In this document: positions 17,197-25,025 of the stretch, in pieces
Layout: each line of letters opens with the position of its first letter
How positions within the stretch are numbered: position 1 is the stretch's first letter
Source: Clostridia bacterium
GTDB taxonomy: Bacteria > Bacillota > Clostridia > Oscillospirales > Acutalibacteraceae
NCBI GenBank assembly: GCA_017625835.1
Contig: JAGAKF010000078.1
Coordinates: forward strand, 62,001-126,000
Reading direction: 5' to 3'
Length of the DNA: 64,000 bases
Position numbers and translations under genes: made by a program
Notes under the pieces: model-generated
Database searches by the model: none
Seen by the model: only the letters and a program-made list of their open reading frames with translations
Told to the model about the DNA's origin: nothing

Positions 17197-19339
17197 ATGC
17201 CGACACCTCCAATCCCTGCAAGGAAGCAAGTTCCCTGTAAAAATCTGAAGTTTCAAGCAACTGCGTATGTGTACCCTGCGCCTCAATGCCGTTTTTATTG
17301 AACACGACAATGTTGTCCGCTTCCATAAGGCTGTTTATGCGCTGGGACACAAGAATGACTGCCGACGTTTCCGAAAGCTTTCTGAGCTTTTTTAGGATAT
17401 TCTTTTCCGTCTGCACGTCGACAGATTTCATACAATCATCAATAATATATATTCCTGCTTTTTTTGAAAGTGCACCTGCGAGCGAAAGTCTGCCACGCTG
17501 GCCGCCGCTTAAGCGGTTGCCCGAATTTTCAAGAATCATATTTTCATCAGTTACAAAATCAACCGATGCTGATTCCAAGGCATTTTTCACCGCATCACGA
17601 TTATCTTCTGCACCGTAAAGCAGCAGGTTTTCTTTAACGCTTTTTGAAAAGAGTACAGGTTCACTGAACGCATAAGAAACTCTTTTCCTTAAGCTGTCTA
17701 TGCTGATTTCACGAAGATCCTGCGAATCGACAAGAATTTCGCCGTCAAAGTTTTCTCCGCTTCCCGTAAGCAAACCGAGAAGAGTTGTTTTTCCGCATCC
17801 TGTCGGTGCGGCGATTGCCGTAATCTGACCTTTTTTCGCAGTGAATGTCACATCGGACAAGCCACCGTTTTCAAAGCTGAGACCGACATTTCTGAATTCA
17901 ACGGTATGTCCGTCATTTTCACTGAGTCGGATTCCCTGTGAATTAGGTCTTTCGGGAATCGGCGTATTCATAACTTCATTGAATCTTTTGAAAGAAACTT
18001 TTGCTCTCGGAGCAAACATTATAACAGCGGCAATTGCCGTAAACGCCGAAACGCTGATTACGGAATACTGCAGAAACGCAATGATATCGCCGATGCCTAT
18101 TCTTGAAGAAAGAAGGCTGTTGCCCGAAAGCACTACCGTTGCCGCAACAACGAGATTGGAGATAAGAGAAACGATGCTGAGCCCTGTAAATACAGCTTTA
18201 AGCACATAGCTCTCGTCCTTCTTCACCTTATCGGTAACGTCCGCAAAGCGTGCTCTTTCAAGCTTCTGCGTTCTCATAGTGCGGATAGTATAGATTCTGC
18301 TTATACCGTTTTTAACAAAGCGGACAAGCAAGGAATAATTTTTCTGAAGGTTATCGTACTTAGGCAATGCCACCCTGTAAATTACAAAGAGAACTGCAAC
18401 AACGACAACAACCGTCGCAAGAACAACTATGCTCAAAAACGGGCTGATCGTGAACGAAAGCACAATTCCGCCAAGGCTGACAATCGGCGCATAAAACACC
18501 GCTGACATAAGGAAATTGATAACCAGACCGATATTGTTGATATCGTCCGAGAAAACCGAATACAGGTCATTATCACAAACACGTTTCTGCTTTGAAGAAA
18601 ACTCTGCCGTGTGGAGAAGATACTCTTCCCTCAATTTACCCGTAACGGACGACGATACCCTTGCTGCAATCCTGCCGGTAAGCGCAATGCACAAAACCTG
18701 CATCAAAACGCAGAACACCATTATTGCTCCTGTTCTGAAAATATATTTCTGCTGAATTTCTTCGCAGTCGATACCGACATCATCGTAAAAATACGAAACC
18801 GTAAGCGATGCGAGCTGATTTTTAAGCGCTTCGGGTGCATTGACCGCTTTTTCGTAAAATCCGAGAATTTCTTCATCGGAGAAAGCGGAAAGCTCATCCG
18901 AATAAAGGTACAGCGTGCGCAGGCTGACGCGTTCAACCATATAGTTGATCTGCTCAGCTTCCAAGTCGGGAGTTTTGCCCTGAGTGATTTCCGTTATGAT
19001 ATAAAAGCCTGCCGTCATTGTGTTTTCGTAAATTCTGAGGGCTTCGGCTTCGTCGTAATCTTCACGGAGGTTATAGACTTTTCCGTCCTCGGACTTTTCA
19101 TAGAACGAGAAGAAGGTTTTTTCGTCACCGTCCGGAACAATCTGAGTAAAAAGCTCAACTGCACGCGCCTTTATCACCTCAGGCACAGGACTTTCGATAC
19201 CCTTCTGCTGAATGCCGACGTTGATCATCTCGCCCATAAGGTACGGCACGCTAAGGCTGAACACTGCCTGGAAAACAAAAAGAACGGAGCAAAGGAATAT
19301 AAGCGCTTTGTGTGCGCCGAGATGCTTTTTCAAAAACAT
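17189..19339 (-). CDS. ABC exporter subunit with degenerate ATPase site and large outer insertion
   Basis: A 716-residue half-exporter. TM1 (about 12-33) and TM2 (about 202-222) are separated by roughly 165 hydrophilic, acidic residues that must sit outside the cell, which is unusual; typical loops are short. In the ATPase domain Walker A is APTGCGKTT (511-519, first Gly replaced by Ala), the signature is intact LSGGQ (610-614), Walker B ends in D634-D635 so the catalytic Glu is Asp, and the switch His is Gln (Q666, VSQR). This is the degenerate half of a heterodimer with the next gene. The ribosome site is aaaggag. It is third in an operon behind two acyltransferase genes. Confidence 0.87.
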   Translation of the reverse strand: MFLKKHLGAHKALIFLCSVLFVFQAVFSLSVPYLMGEMINVGIQQKGIESPVPEVIKARAVELFTQIVPDGDEKTFFSFYEKSEDGKVYNLREDYDEAEALRIYENTMTAGFYIITEITQGKTPDLEAEQINYMVERVSLRTLYLYSDELSAFSDEEILGFYEKAVNAPEALKNQLASLTVSYFYDDVGIDCEEIQQKYIFRTGAIMVFCVLMQVLCIALTGRIAARVSSSVTGKLREEYLLHTAEFSSKQKRVCDNDLYSVFSDDINNIGLVINFLMSAVFYAPIVSLGGIVLSFTISPFLSIVVLATVVVVVAVLFVIYRVALPKYDNLQKNYSLLVRFVKNGISRIYTIRTMRTQKLERARFADVTDKVKKDESYVLKAVFTGLSIVSLISNLVVAATVVLSGNSLLSSRIGIGDIIAFLQYSVISVSAFTAIAAVIMFAPRAKVSFKRFNEVMNTPIPERPNSQGIRLSENDGHTVEFRNVGLSFENGGLSDVTFTAKKGQITAIAAPTGCGKTTLLGLLTGSGENFDGEILVDSQDLREISIDSLRKRVSYAFSEPVLFSKSVKENLLLYGAEDNRDAVKNALESASVDFVTDENMILENSGNRLSGGQRGRLSLAGALSKKAGIYIIDDCMKSVDVQTEKNILKKLRKLSETSAVILVSQRINSLMEADNIVVFNKNGIEAQGTHTQLLETSDFYRELASLQGLEVSAYE

Positions 19340-19373
19340 ATTCCTTTCACTCCTTTCGTAATCACTTGTTTAA

Positions 19374-20321
19374 TTAATAACCGTATTTTTCTTTAAATTC
19401 TTCTCTTGTATTTCTTGTAAGAAGCTTTTCTCCGTCAAAAATCAGGATGCAATATGCGTGGCCGCATTTCTTACCTTTTTCAAACCATTCTGCAAAAGCT
19501 CTCTGCATACTTGTATTTCTCGGGAGCTCGTGAACTCTCTTCTGTGCATTTTCAACACCGAAAATTCGCCATCCGTCACCGAAGTCGTAAGTTCTTGTGA
19601 TATCAAGCGGCTCGAAGTCAAGAAGGAAATCCCTTACCTTTGACTTTTCGGGGAGAATATTGAGATTATCGGGATACAGAAGCCATGAACCGCAGCAGAC
19701 AACCATCGGGCCGTCAAATCTGTCCTTAAAGAATTCGTAAGCTTTCTTGTAAGAATCAAGTCTTGTTTCGTAGTCAAGGCTTCCGAGGTGTGACGGAATA
19801 TGGAGACCAAGAACAAACTGGCTGTCCTTAAGCTCGATTCCGTGCTCGTCGTAATAATCCTCGCAGAAATCTGAAAGTTCATACTGGAATCTGCCGATAC
19901 CGAATCTTTCAAGAGTATAGAACTGCTTGAACCAACCTTCAACAAACACGCCGTAAACATCGTAGTTTTCCTTACACTCAAGCATTTTTACCTTGAGGTC
20001 TATGATTGTGTTCCAGTAAATATCTTCGCTGATGTTTGCTTTCTTATACGCAGCGAGCAAAGGCTTTGTGCAGTTAAGCAGAAGAACGAGCTTTACCGTA
20101 TGCTCGTTTTCGCCGATCATTTCAGCAAGAGACTTTACCTTATCTTTAAAAGCATCGAAATTCTTTTTCTTAAGCCAGTATGCTCTGTACATTGATTCAT
20201 AGAGTTTGTTTGCTTTCTCGTCTGCAAGAATCTTTTCTTCTGTTCTGATGATAACTTCCTTTGCTTCTGCAGGATATTCCTGCTTGTCCATTACCAAAAG
20301 TGCGTGATTGTAATTTTTCAT
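19374..20321 (-). CDS. Acyltransferase-domain protein (GNAT_C/NAT_N-like)
   Basis: A 315-residue protein resembling a two-domain group of GNAT-related acyltransferases found in Clostridia: a helical N-terminal half (1-130) and a C-terminal acyltransferase-like domain with LGLHIPSHLGSLDYE (about 190-204) and DFGDGWRIFGVENAQKR (about 250-266). The acyl donor and acceptor are unknown. The start at 20321 is set by ggagg 9 nt upstream; the site overlaps the stop codon of the preceding GNAT gene, with a 4-bp gap, so the genes are coupled. An ABC exporter heterodimer follows after 34 bp, suggesting that an acylated product is exported; that link is inference. Confidence 0.65.
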   Translation of the reverse strand: MKNYNHALLVMDKQEYPAEAKEVIIRTEEKILADEKANKLYESMYRAYWLKKKNFDAFKDKVKSLAEMIGENEHTVKLVLLLNCTKPLLAAYKKANISEDIYWNTIIDLKVKMLECKENYDVYGVFVEGWFKQFYTLERFGIGRFQYELSDFCEDYYDEHGIELKDSQFVLGLHIPSHLGSLDYETRLDSYKKAYEFFKDRFDGPMVVCCGSWLLYPDNLNILPEKSKVRDFLLDFEPLDITRTYDFGDGWRIFGVENAQKRVHELPRNTSMQRAFAEWFEKGKKCGHAYCILIFDGEKLLTRNTREEFKEKYGY

Positions 20322-20325
20322 TGTT

Positions 20326-20919
20326 TTAAACCTCCGGGTCATAAAGCATATAGTAGTTGTAAATTTTTTCTCTTTTATAAAACTCTTCCTTGATTATTTT
20401 AAAACCGAGTTTTTCATAAAAAGGAACGTTGTCGGGATTCTGGGTTTCAAGACCGATTTTATATCCCTGAGGAACAAATTCCTCAATGCCTTTTCTGATC
20501 ATTTCTTTTGCGATTCCTTTTCCCTGATGCTTCGGGTCAACGAAAACAGGGGAAATAATCTTCGTTTTCTTGTCAAAAACTTTTGAATCAAGGTAGCGGT
20601 ACGCCATAAGAGTTCTGAAGGTTGAATCTATGTAATAGCAGAGGAACACCCAGTTGGGGCATTTAAGGAAATCTACGACGGTGTATTCGTTATGGGCATC
20701 TCGCCAGACGCAAAGCGCTCTGTTTTCGTCATCGACGTAAAAGACATCACAGTTGTTGGAAGACGTCAGCCTTTCAAGAAGAAAATGGTAAACAAACTTT
20801 TTTCTTCTTTCAACGTCCTTTGTTGCGTAGCAATGCACGGGGTCGTCGACGAAGCTTTCGGCGGCCATCCGCGCGTAAAATTTCAATGTTTCTCTGTCAA
20901 GCTTTGTTACTCTTTTCAT
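20326..20919 (-). CDS. GNAT family N-acetyltransferase
   Basis: A 197-residue GNAT protein. Motif A is VDPKHQGKGIAKEM (about 148-161) with the Q-x-x-G-x-G/A pyrophosphate loop, and motif B is NVPFYEKLGFKII (about 180-192). The N-terminal 100 residues contain an aspartate/histidine-rich segment (FVDDPVHCY) common in this subgroup. It is the first gene of an apparent four-gene operon running leftward through an acyltransferase and two ABC exporter subunits. The start follows acgaggtttt. The acceptor molecule is unknown. Confidence 0.85.
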   Translation of the reverse strand: MKRVTKLDRETLKFYARMAAESFVDDPVHCYATKDVERRKKFVYHFLLERLTSSNNCDVFYVDDENRALCVWRDAHNEYTVVDFLKCPNWVFLCYYIDSTFRTLMAYRYLDSKVFDKKTKIISPVFVDPKHQGKGIAKEMIRKGIEEFVPQGYKIGLETQNPDNVPFYEKLGFKIIKEEFYKREKIYNYYMLYDPEV

Positions 20920-20950
20920 AGAAAACCTCGTAAAAAATCATATTCGATGT

Positions 20951-20956
20951 ATTATA
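20951..20956 (-). promoter_or_regulatory. extended -10 promoter for acyltransferase/ABC operon
   Basis: TGTTATAAT on the minus strand gives a perfect -10 with an upstream TG; no good -35 lies 17 bp away. The ATG at 20919 is about 30 bp downstream. Confidence 0.45.
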
Positions 20957-21019
20957 ACACAAAAAACAATTATTTACTATACAATTTATAAAAATAATCA
21001 CGACTTTTGTGTTGAAGGC

Positions 21020-21047
21020 AAAAATAAAAACGCCCTTTCGGACGCAC
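21020..21047 (-). terminator. second terminator downstream of ncRNA
   Basis: A short GC stem closed by a GAAA tetraloop (cgtcc-gaaa-gggcg, one wobble) is followed by a long U-rich tract on the minus strand. It would stop read-through from the ncRNA into the GNAT operon. Confidence 0.65.
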
Positions 21048-21076
21048 TTCGGAATATAAAAAGTGTTATAAAATTG

Positions 21077-21465
21077 AAATAACCCTTGACCGAATGTTTC
21101 TTTACACATTTGAGCCGGTCAAGGGTTATTTCTGTTCACTCTTAATATCTAACATCTTTTTATATACCTCTCTTTCTTAATTTCGAAAGAACTTTAATAA
21201 TTTTGAATCCTGATTTAAATGTTTTTACGGTTATTGTTTAAATTCAAGTTACCATTGGCATTTAAAACTTTTTCCGAATTATTAAAGCTTTTGCTCAACC
21301 ATAATTTTGAAACTGTAAATTTTCAATTAAAACTCTTTTATACCACTTTCATTTGAGTTATTGTCTGAACACTCGGGGTTTTAACTGAAAGTTTAAACTG
21401 ATTCAATTTTTGAATTGAGCTTTAGGTTGTTACCTGTTCATTGGTATCACCCGTTCCTTTCTGTG
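21077..21465 (-). ncRNA. Putative large structured non-coding RNA, family unknown
   Basis: About 390 nt with no usable ORF, bounded by a consensus promoter (TTGAAA-17-TATATT at 21471-21499) and a very strong terminal hairpin (perfect 16-bp stem 21077-21092 / 21116-21131, with a further 5-bp stem in its loop). Internal complementarity is extensive and nested. An 11-bp helix pairs 21192-21202 with 21277-21287 and encloses an 8-bp helix of 21214-21221 with 21259-21266. There are hairpins at 21307-21326 and 21401-21415. A long-range pairing joins 21293-21300 to 21413-21420. Size and organisation recall Clostridial RNAs such as raiA or ROOL, but I cannot confirm membership. It is not tmRNA, RNase P or 6S as far as I can tell. 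Confidence 0.6.
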
Positions 21466-21470
21466 TCTAT

Positions 21471-21499
21471 AATATAACACAGATTCAACCGCTTTTCAA
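21471..21499 (-). promoter_or_regulatory. promoter for the large ncRNA
   Basis: TTGAAA (21494-21499), exactly 17 bp, TATATT (21471-21476) on the minus strand. The transcript should begin near 21465 with gacacagaaagg. Confidence 0.65.
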
Positions 21500-21574
21500 T
21501 TCGCAATGTTCAATAAACTTAAAAGCTTCAAATTATGCAAAACACAGAAATGTTGTTCCGGGCCGTCAAAACCG

Positions 21575-21604
21575 TTGACACTCAAGGGTTTAATGTGTTA
21601 TAAT
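21575..21604 (+). promoter_or_regulatory. consensus promoter for short RNA
   Basis: Perfect TTGACA and perfect TATAAT separated by 18 bp. It is the best sigma-A promoter in the window, yet no ORF follows before a terminator about 75 bp on. Confidence 0.7.
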
Positions 21605-21610
21605 AAATAT

Positions 21611-21682
21611 GTTGGGCGGCTTGAAAGCCGTTCGTTTTCTTTCAAAAACAATGAACACCCGTCAAAGCGACGGGTGTTTTTC
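21611..21682 (+). ncRNA. Putative short (~72 nt) RNA, family unknown
   Basis: It starts about 7 nt after a perfect TTGACA/TATAAT promoter and ends in an intrinsic terminator (9-bp perfect stem 21655-21663 / 21669-21677, then a T run). A first hairpin near 21616-21632 has the stem gcggct / agccgt with a TGAA loop. The 25 nt between the hairpins are A/U-rich, single-stranded and open for pairing. No ORF with a ribosome site is seen. The RNA is divergent from the large ncRNA and lies about 165 bp upstream of an FAD-oxidoreductase gene. Confidence 0.55.
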
Positions 21683-21787
21683 TATGTCTATATTATAGCA
21701 CATATTTTTTTGAAAAACAAGACTGTTATTTGTTACGGTAATAAGCTATACTTTAAACAAATTCGGGCATTTTTCTGTTTGGAACTA

Positions 21788-21816
21788 TTGAATATGGCAA
21801 ATGTTAGTGATATAAT
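21788..21816 (+). promoter_or_regulatory. promoter for FAD oxidoreductase/ABC operon
   Basis: TTGAAT, 17-bp spacer, TATAAT; the ATG at 21847 is 31 bp beyond with a caggagg site. Confidence 0.68.
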
Positions 21817-21846
21817 TTTTCCATATGTTTTTCAGGAGGTTTTGCT

Positions 21847-23169
21847 ATGGCTAAAAAGATTATTGTTGCCGGTCTCGGTCACGGCGGTATCGCCGCAGCC
21901 GCTCTTCTTGCAGAGGCAGGTTACGACGTTACGGTTTACGAAATGAAGGCTGAGGGTACGCTCGGCTACGACTGGACTGACATTTTCGCTCCCGACGCAC
22001 TCAGAATCGCTAAGATTCCGATGCCTGACGAAGACAAATTCGAATATAAGGAAGATATGACATTCGTTTCTTCTAACGGTACCTCCAAGCTTTATCAGCA
22101 CGTTCCCGAGGCTGAGCTTGAAATCAAAATGGAAAGAAAAGATATTTACGACCTTTTCATCAAAAATGCTGTGGATAAGGGCGTTAAAATCGTTTATGAA
22201 TGTGAAGTTCAGAAGCCGATTATGCTCGGAAACCGCGTTGCTGGTATCCGCACTTCAAAGGGAGACTTTTTTGCCGACCTCATCATTGACTCCTGCGGTA
22301 TGAATTCCCCGATCCGTCGCAATCTTCCGTCTTCACTTATGATCCAGAAAGAAATCACACGCCGCCAGAAGGTTACTATTTTCCGTGCTTTCTACAACAA
22401 GGCAAGCGATGTTGAAGTTGAGGACAAGTTTAAGGTGCTTCTCCGTCCCGAAGGCGGCGAAAGCATTGCCTGGGTTGCTTCCGAAGAGGAACACACTGAT
22501 CTTCTTATCGGCAGATTTGAGGACTTTGATATTCAAGAGGTTGAGCGTTTTGCTCAGTGGCTTCGTCCGACCAACCCGAGGCTCGGCACAGAAATCGTCC
22601 GTGGCGGTCAGTTTGTTGAAATTCCCGTCCGTCATCCCCTCTCCGTTATGGTTGCTGACGGATATGCAGCAATCGGTGACAGCGCATTTATGACGGTACC
22701 GCTTATCGGTTCGGGAATCGCAAATTCACTTAAAGCAGCAAGAATTCTTGCTGAAACAGTTATCAATGACCCGACACAGGGCTTCGGCGTTGAAGCTCTC
22801 TGGAGATATCAGGTTCTTTTCTTCAAGCATCTCGGAAGAGGGCTTGCTCCGCTTGAGTGCGTAAAGAACCTTATGTTCAGATTCACTCCCGAAGACCTTG
22901 ACTATTGCTTCGACTCGGGTCTTCTTACCGACTACAACGTAACTATGACTGCGAACTTCGGCAGCTTCTATGACCTTATTGATTTCTTCGACATAAACGA
23001 TCTTCTCAACAAAGCAAAGCAGGCTTGTGCGGACATCGACTTCCTGAAAAAGGTAATGAACGCAGGCAACAAGATTTCTCTCGTTACGGCAACCTGCCTC
23101 GCAATTCCGAGAAGATGGGACAGAAAGCTCGTTGAACTCTGGGCAAACGGTTACGACAAGATTTTTTAA
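21847..23169 (+). CDS. FAD-dependent oxidoreductase (geranylgeranyl reductase/halogenase-like)
   Basis: A 440-residue flavoprotein. The N-terminus has the dinucleotide-binding GLGHGG (9-14) followed by a hydrophobic helix and the acidic end of the second strand (VTVYEMK). A second FAD motif, GYAAIGDSAFMTVPLIGSGI (about 273-292), is the form found in geranylgeranyl reductases, FixC and related monooxygenases. The substrate is not evident: lipid or prenyl double bonds are possible. It is the first gene of an operon with two ABC half-exporters (32-bp gap), so it may modify an exported compound or its lipid carrier. The start is supported by caggagg 7 nt upstream. Confidence 0.78.
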   Translation: MAKKIIVAGLGHGGIAAAALLAEAGYDVTVYEMKAEGTLGYDWTDIFAPDALRIAKIPMPDEDKFEYKEDMTFVSSNGTSKLYQHVPEAELEIKMERKDIYDLFIKNAVDKGVKIVYECEVQKPIMLGNRVAGIRTSKGDFFADLIIDSCGMNSPIRRNLPSSLMIQKEITRRQKVTIFRAFYNKASDVEVEDKFKVLLRPEGGESIAWVASEEEHTDLLIGRFEDFDIQEVERFAQWLRPTNPRLGTEIVRGGQFVEIPVRHPLSVMVADGYAAIGDSAFMTVPLIGSGIANSLKAARILAETVINDPTQGFGVEALWRYQVLFFKHLGRGLAPLECVKNLMFRFTPEDLDYCFDSGLLTDYNVTMTANFGSFYDLIDFFDINDLLNKAKQACADIDFLKKVMNAGNKISLVTATCLAIPRRWDRKLVELWANGYDKIF

Positions 23170-23201
23170 TTCAAATTTTATTTTATAAAGGAGGCTGACA
23201 C

Positions 23202-25025
23202 GTGAGAGCAGTAGACTTCAAGGCAAAAGCTCATATTTTCAGAAACACTGCCTTTATGTTAAAGTGCAGCTTCAAGAGTGCGCCGATTGCAACGATCCTG
23301 ATTTACCTTGCGTATATCAGCGAAAACGTGTACTACGCAGTTGTTTTCAACGTTATGTTTCTGCAGACGGCACTCGCGATTATCGAAGGTAACGGAACTT
23401 TCCGCGAATTTGTTATCAAAATCGGTCTGATTATCCTCGGCAAGCTTGCCGTTGACCTTTTCGGATACGTCGTCTTCCACCCGGTACGTGAAAGATATGA
23501 AATTAAGTACGAAGGTTATATAAACAGACTTATTTTTGAAAAAGCACAGCAGGTTGAGCTCGCTTGTTACGAGAATCCCGATTTCTTTGACAACTACAAC
23601 CGCGCAACGTGGGTCGTTGAAAAAGGAGCTTACAAGCGTATTATTGAGGGTTCGGCATGGACTGTCGGTTCAATTATAAGCATAATTTCGCTTGCGATTT
23701 ATCTTTACCAGCTTGATCCGATCCTGCTTCTTGTAATCCTCTGCCCCGTTATCGTTATGTACTTCCGCATTAAACGAAACGGCGTGGAATTTGCAAAAGA
23801 AAAAGCAATGACACCTTTTGAAAGACAGAAGGACTATACAAAAAGAACAGTTCTTCTTAAGGACTTTGCAAAAGAAATCAAGACAACAAGCATCTTCAAG
23901 GTTGTTAACCGGCGTTTCAAGGAAGCGATTGACACCAACATCAAGCTTATCAAAAAATACGGTTGGAGAATCGCTGTTCTCGAAATGTTCAGCGACTTTT
24001 TCGGTGAAGTTATTCCGATTGCAGGCGGCTTCGGATACGGTTGCTTTCGTCTCATTGTCCGTCAGGATATTCCGATTTCACAGTTTTCGGTTCTTATTTC
24101 TGCAATCACCAACTGCAGAAACAAGCTTAATCAGCTCGCCCACTACTTCACGATGCAGCAGAAACACTGCCTTTGGGTGCAGAATCTGAGAGAATTCCTT
24201 GCATATGAACCAAAAATTCAAGGTGGCACGCTTGAGCCGGGCGAATTTGAGAGCCTCGAATTCAGAAACGTTTCCTTCTGTTACATCGGAAACAAGAGAA
24301 ACACGCTTACAGACGTTTCTTTTAAAATAAACAAAGGTGAAAGCATTGCCGTTGTTGGACATAACGGTGCTGGCAAGACAACTCTTTCCAAGCTTATGAT
24401 GAGACTTTATGACGTTGATGAGGGCGAAATCCTTTACAACGGAGTCAACATCAAGGAGTACGATCTTCTCAAATACCGTGAAAGATTTGCAAGCGTTTTC
24501 CAGGATTACAGAATATTTGCAATGACCGTTGCGGAAAATGTTCTCATTCAGGAAGTTGACGAAAACAACATTTCCCTTGCACAGAAGGCACTTCGTCAGA
24601 GCGGAGTTTACGAAAAAATTCTTACTCTTGACGAAAAAGAAAACACAATTCTTACACGTGAATTCGTTGAAGACGGTGCGCTTCTTTCAGGCGGTGAAAG
24701 TCAGAAGGTTACAATTGCAAGAATGTTTGCAAAGAATTTTGACGTTGCGATACTTGACGAACCTTCATCCGCGCTCGACCCTGTTGCAGAAACAAAAATG
24801 TACGACAGCCTTATGGAAGGCACAAAGGACAAGACGGTTATATACATTTCACACCGTCTTTCAAGCGCAACAAGAAGCGACAATATCCTTGTTTTCTCAG
24901 GCGGTAAGTTAACTGAAAGCGGTACTCACGAAGAGCTCATGAACCTCGGCGGTGAATACTGCGAGATGTTTACTTTGCAGGCTTCGGGATACAGAGAGGA
25001 GGGTGACGACGATGAAGAAGAATAA
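23202..25025 (+). CDS. ABC transporter, fused permease/ATPase (GTG start)
   Basis: A 607-residue half-exporter with an N-terminal transmembrane region (about 30-330) and a C-terminal ATPase domain. The motifs are all canonical: Walker A GHNGAGKTT near 386, LSGGESQK near 496, Walker B VAILDEP near 514, and the switch His in YISHRLS. The Walker loop with Asn-Gly-Ala is more like RiPP- or lantibiotic-cluster exporters than MsbA. The start is GTG at 23202, backed by aaaggagg. Its tail is strongly acidic (EEGDDDEEE) and overlaps the next ABC gene by 14 bp, so the two probably form a heterodimer. The cargo is unknown. Confidence 0.87.
   Translation: MRAVDFKAKAHIFRNTAFMLKCSFKSAPIATILIYLAYISENVYYAVVFNVMFLQTALAIIEGNGTFREFVIKIGLIILGKLAVDLFGYVVFHPVRERYEIKYEGYINRLIFEKAQQVELACYENPDFFDNYNRATWVVEKGAYKRIIEGSAWTVGSIISIISLAIYLYQLDPILLLVILCPVIVMYFRIKRNGVEFAKEKAMTPFERQKDYTKRTVLLKDFAKEIKTTSIFKVVNRRFKEAIDTNIKLIKKYGWRIAVLEMFSDFFGEVIPIAGGFGYGCFRLIVRQDIPISQFSVLISAITNCRNKLNQLAHYFTMQQKHCLWVQNLREFLAYEPKIQGGTLEPGEFESLEFRNVSFCYIGNKRNTLTDVSFKINKGESIAVVGHNGAGKTTLSKLMMRLYDVDEGEILYNGVNIKEYDLLKYRERFASVFQDYRIFAMTVAENVLIQEVDENNISLAQKALRQSGVYEKILTLDEKENTILTREFVEDGALLSGGESQKVTIARMFAKNFDVAILDEPSSALDPVAETKMYDSLMEGTKDKTVIYISHRLSSATRSDNILVFSGGKLTESGTHEELMNLGGEYCEMFTLQASGYREEGDDDEEE

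Noticed and set aside
18611..19396. A 261-codon open frame on the plus strand
   Set aside because: Antisense to the ABC subunit with clear Walker motifs; no initiation signals and no recognisable domain.
21425..21445. A three-codon mini-ORF (ATG AAC AGG TAA) behind a ggaacggg site near the 5' end of the large RNA
   Set aside because: Could be a leader peptide, but it lacks regulatory codons and no downstream gene is close enough for attenuation; the match is likely chance.
21506..21946. Plus-strand ORF across the ncRNA island
   Set aside because: It spans a promoter, the short RNA and its terminator, then overlaps the FAD gene out of frame; no ribosome site.
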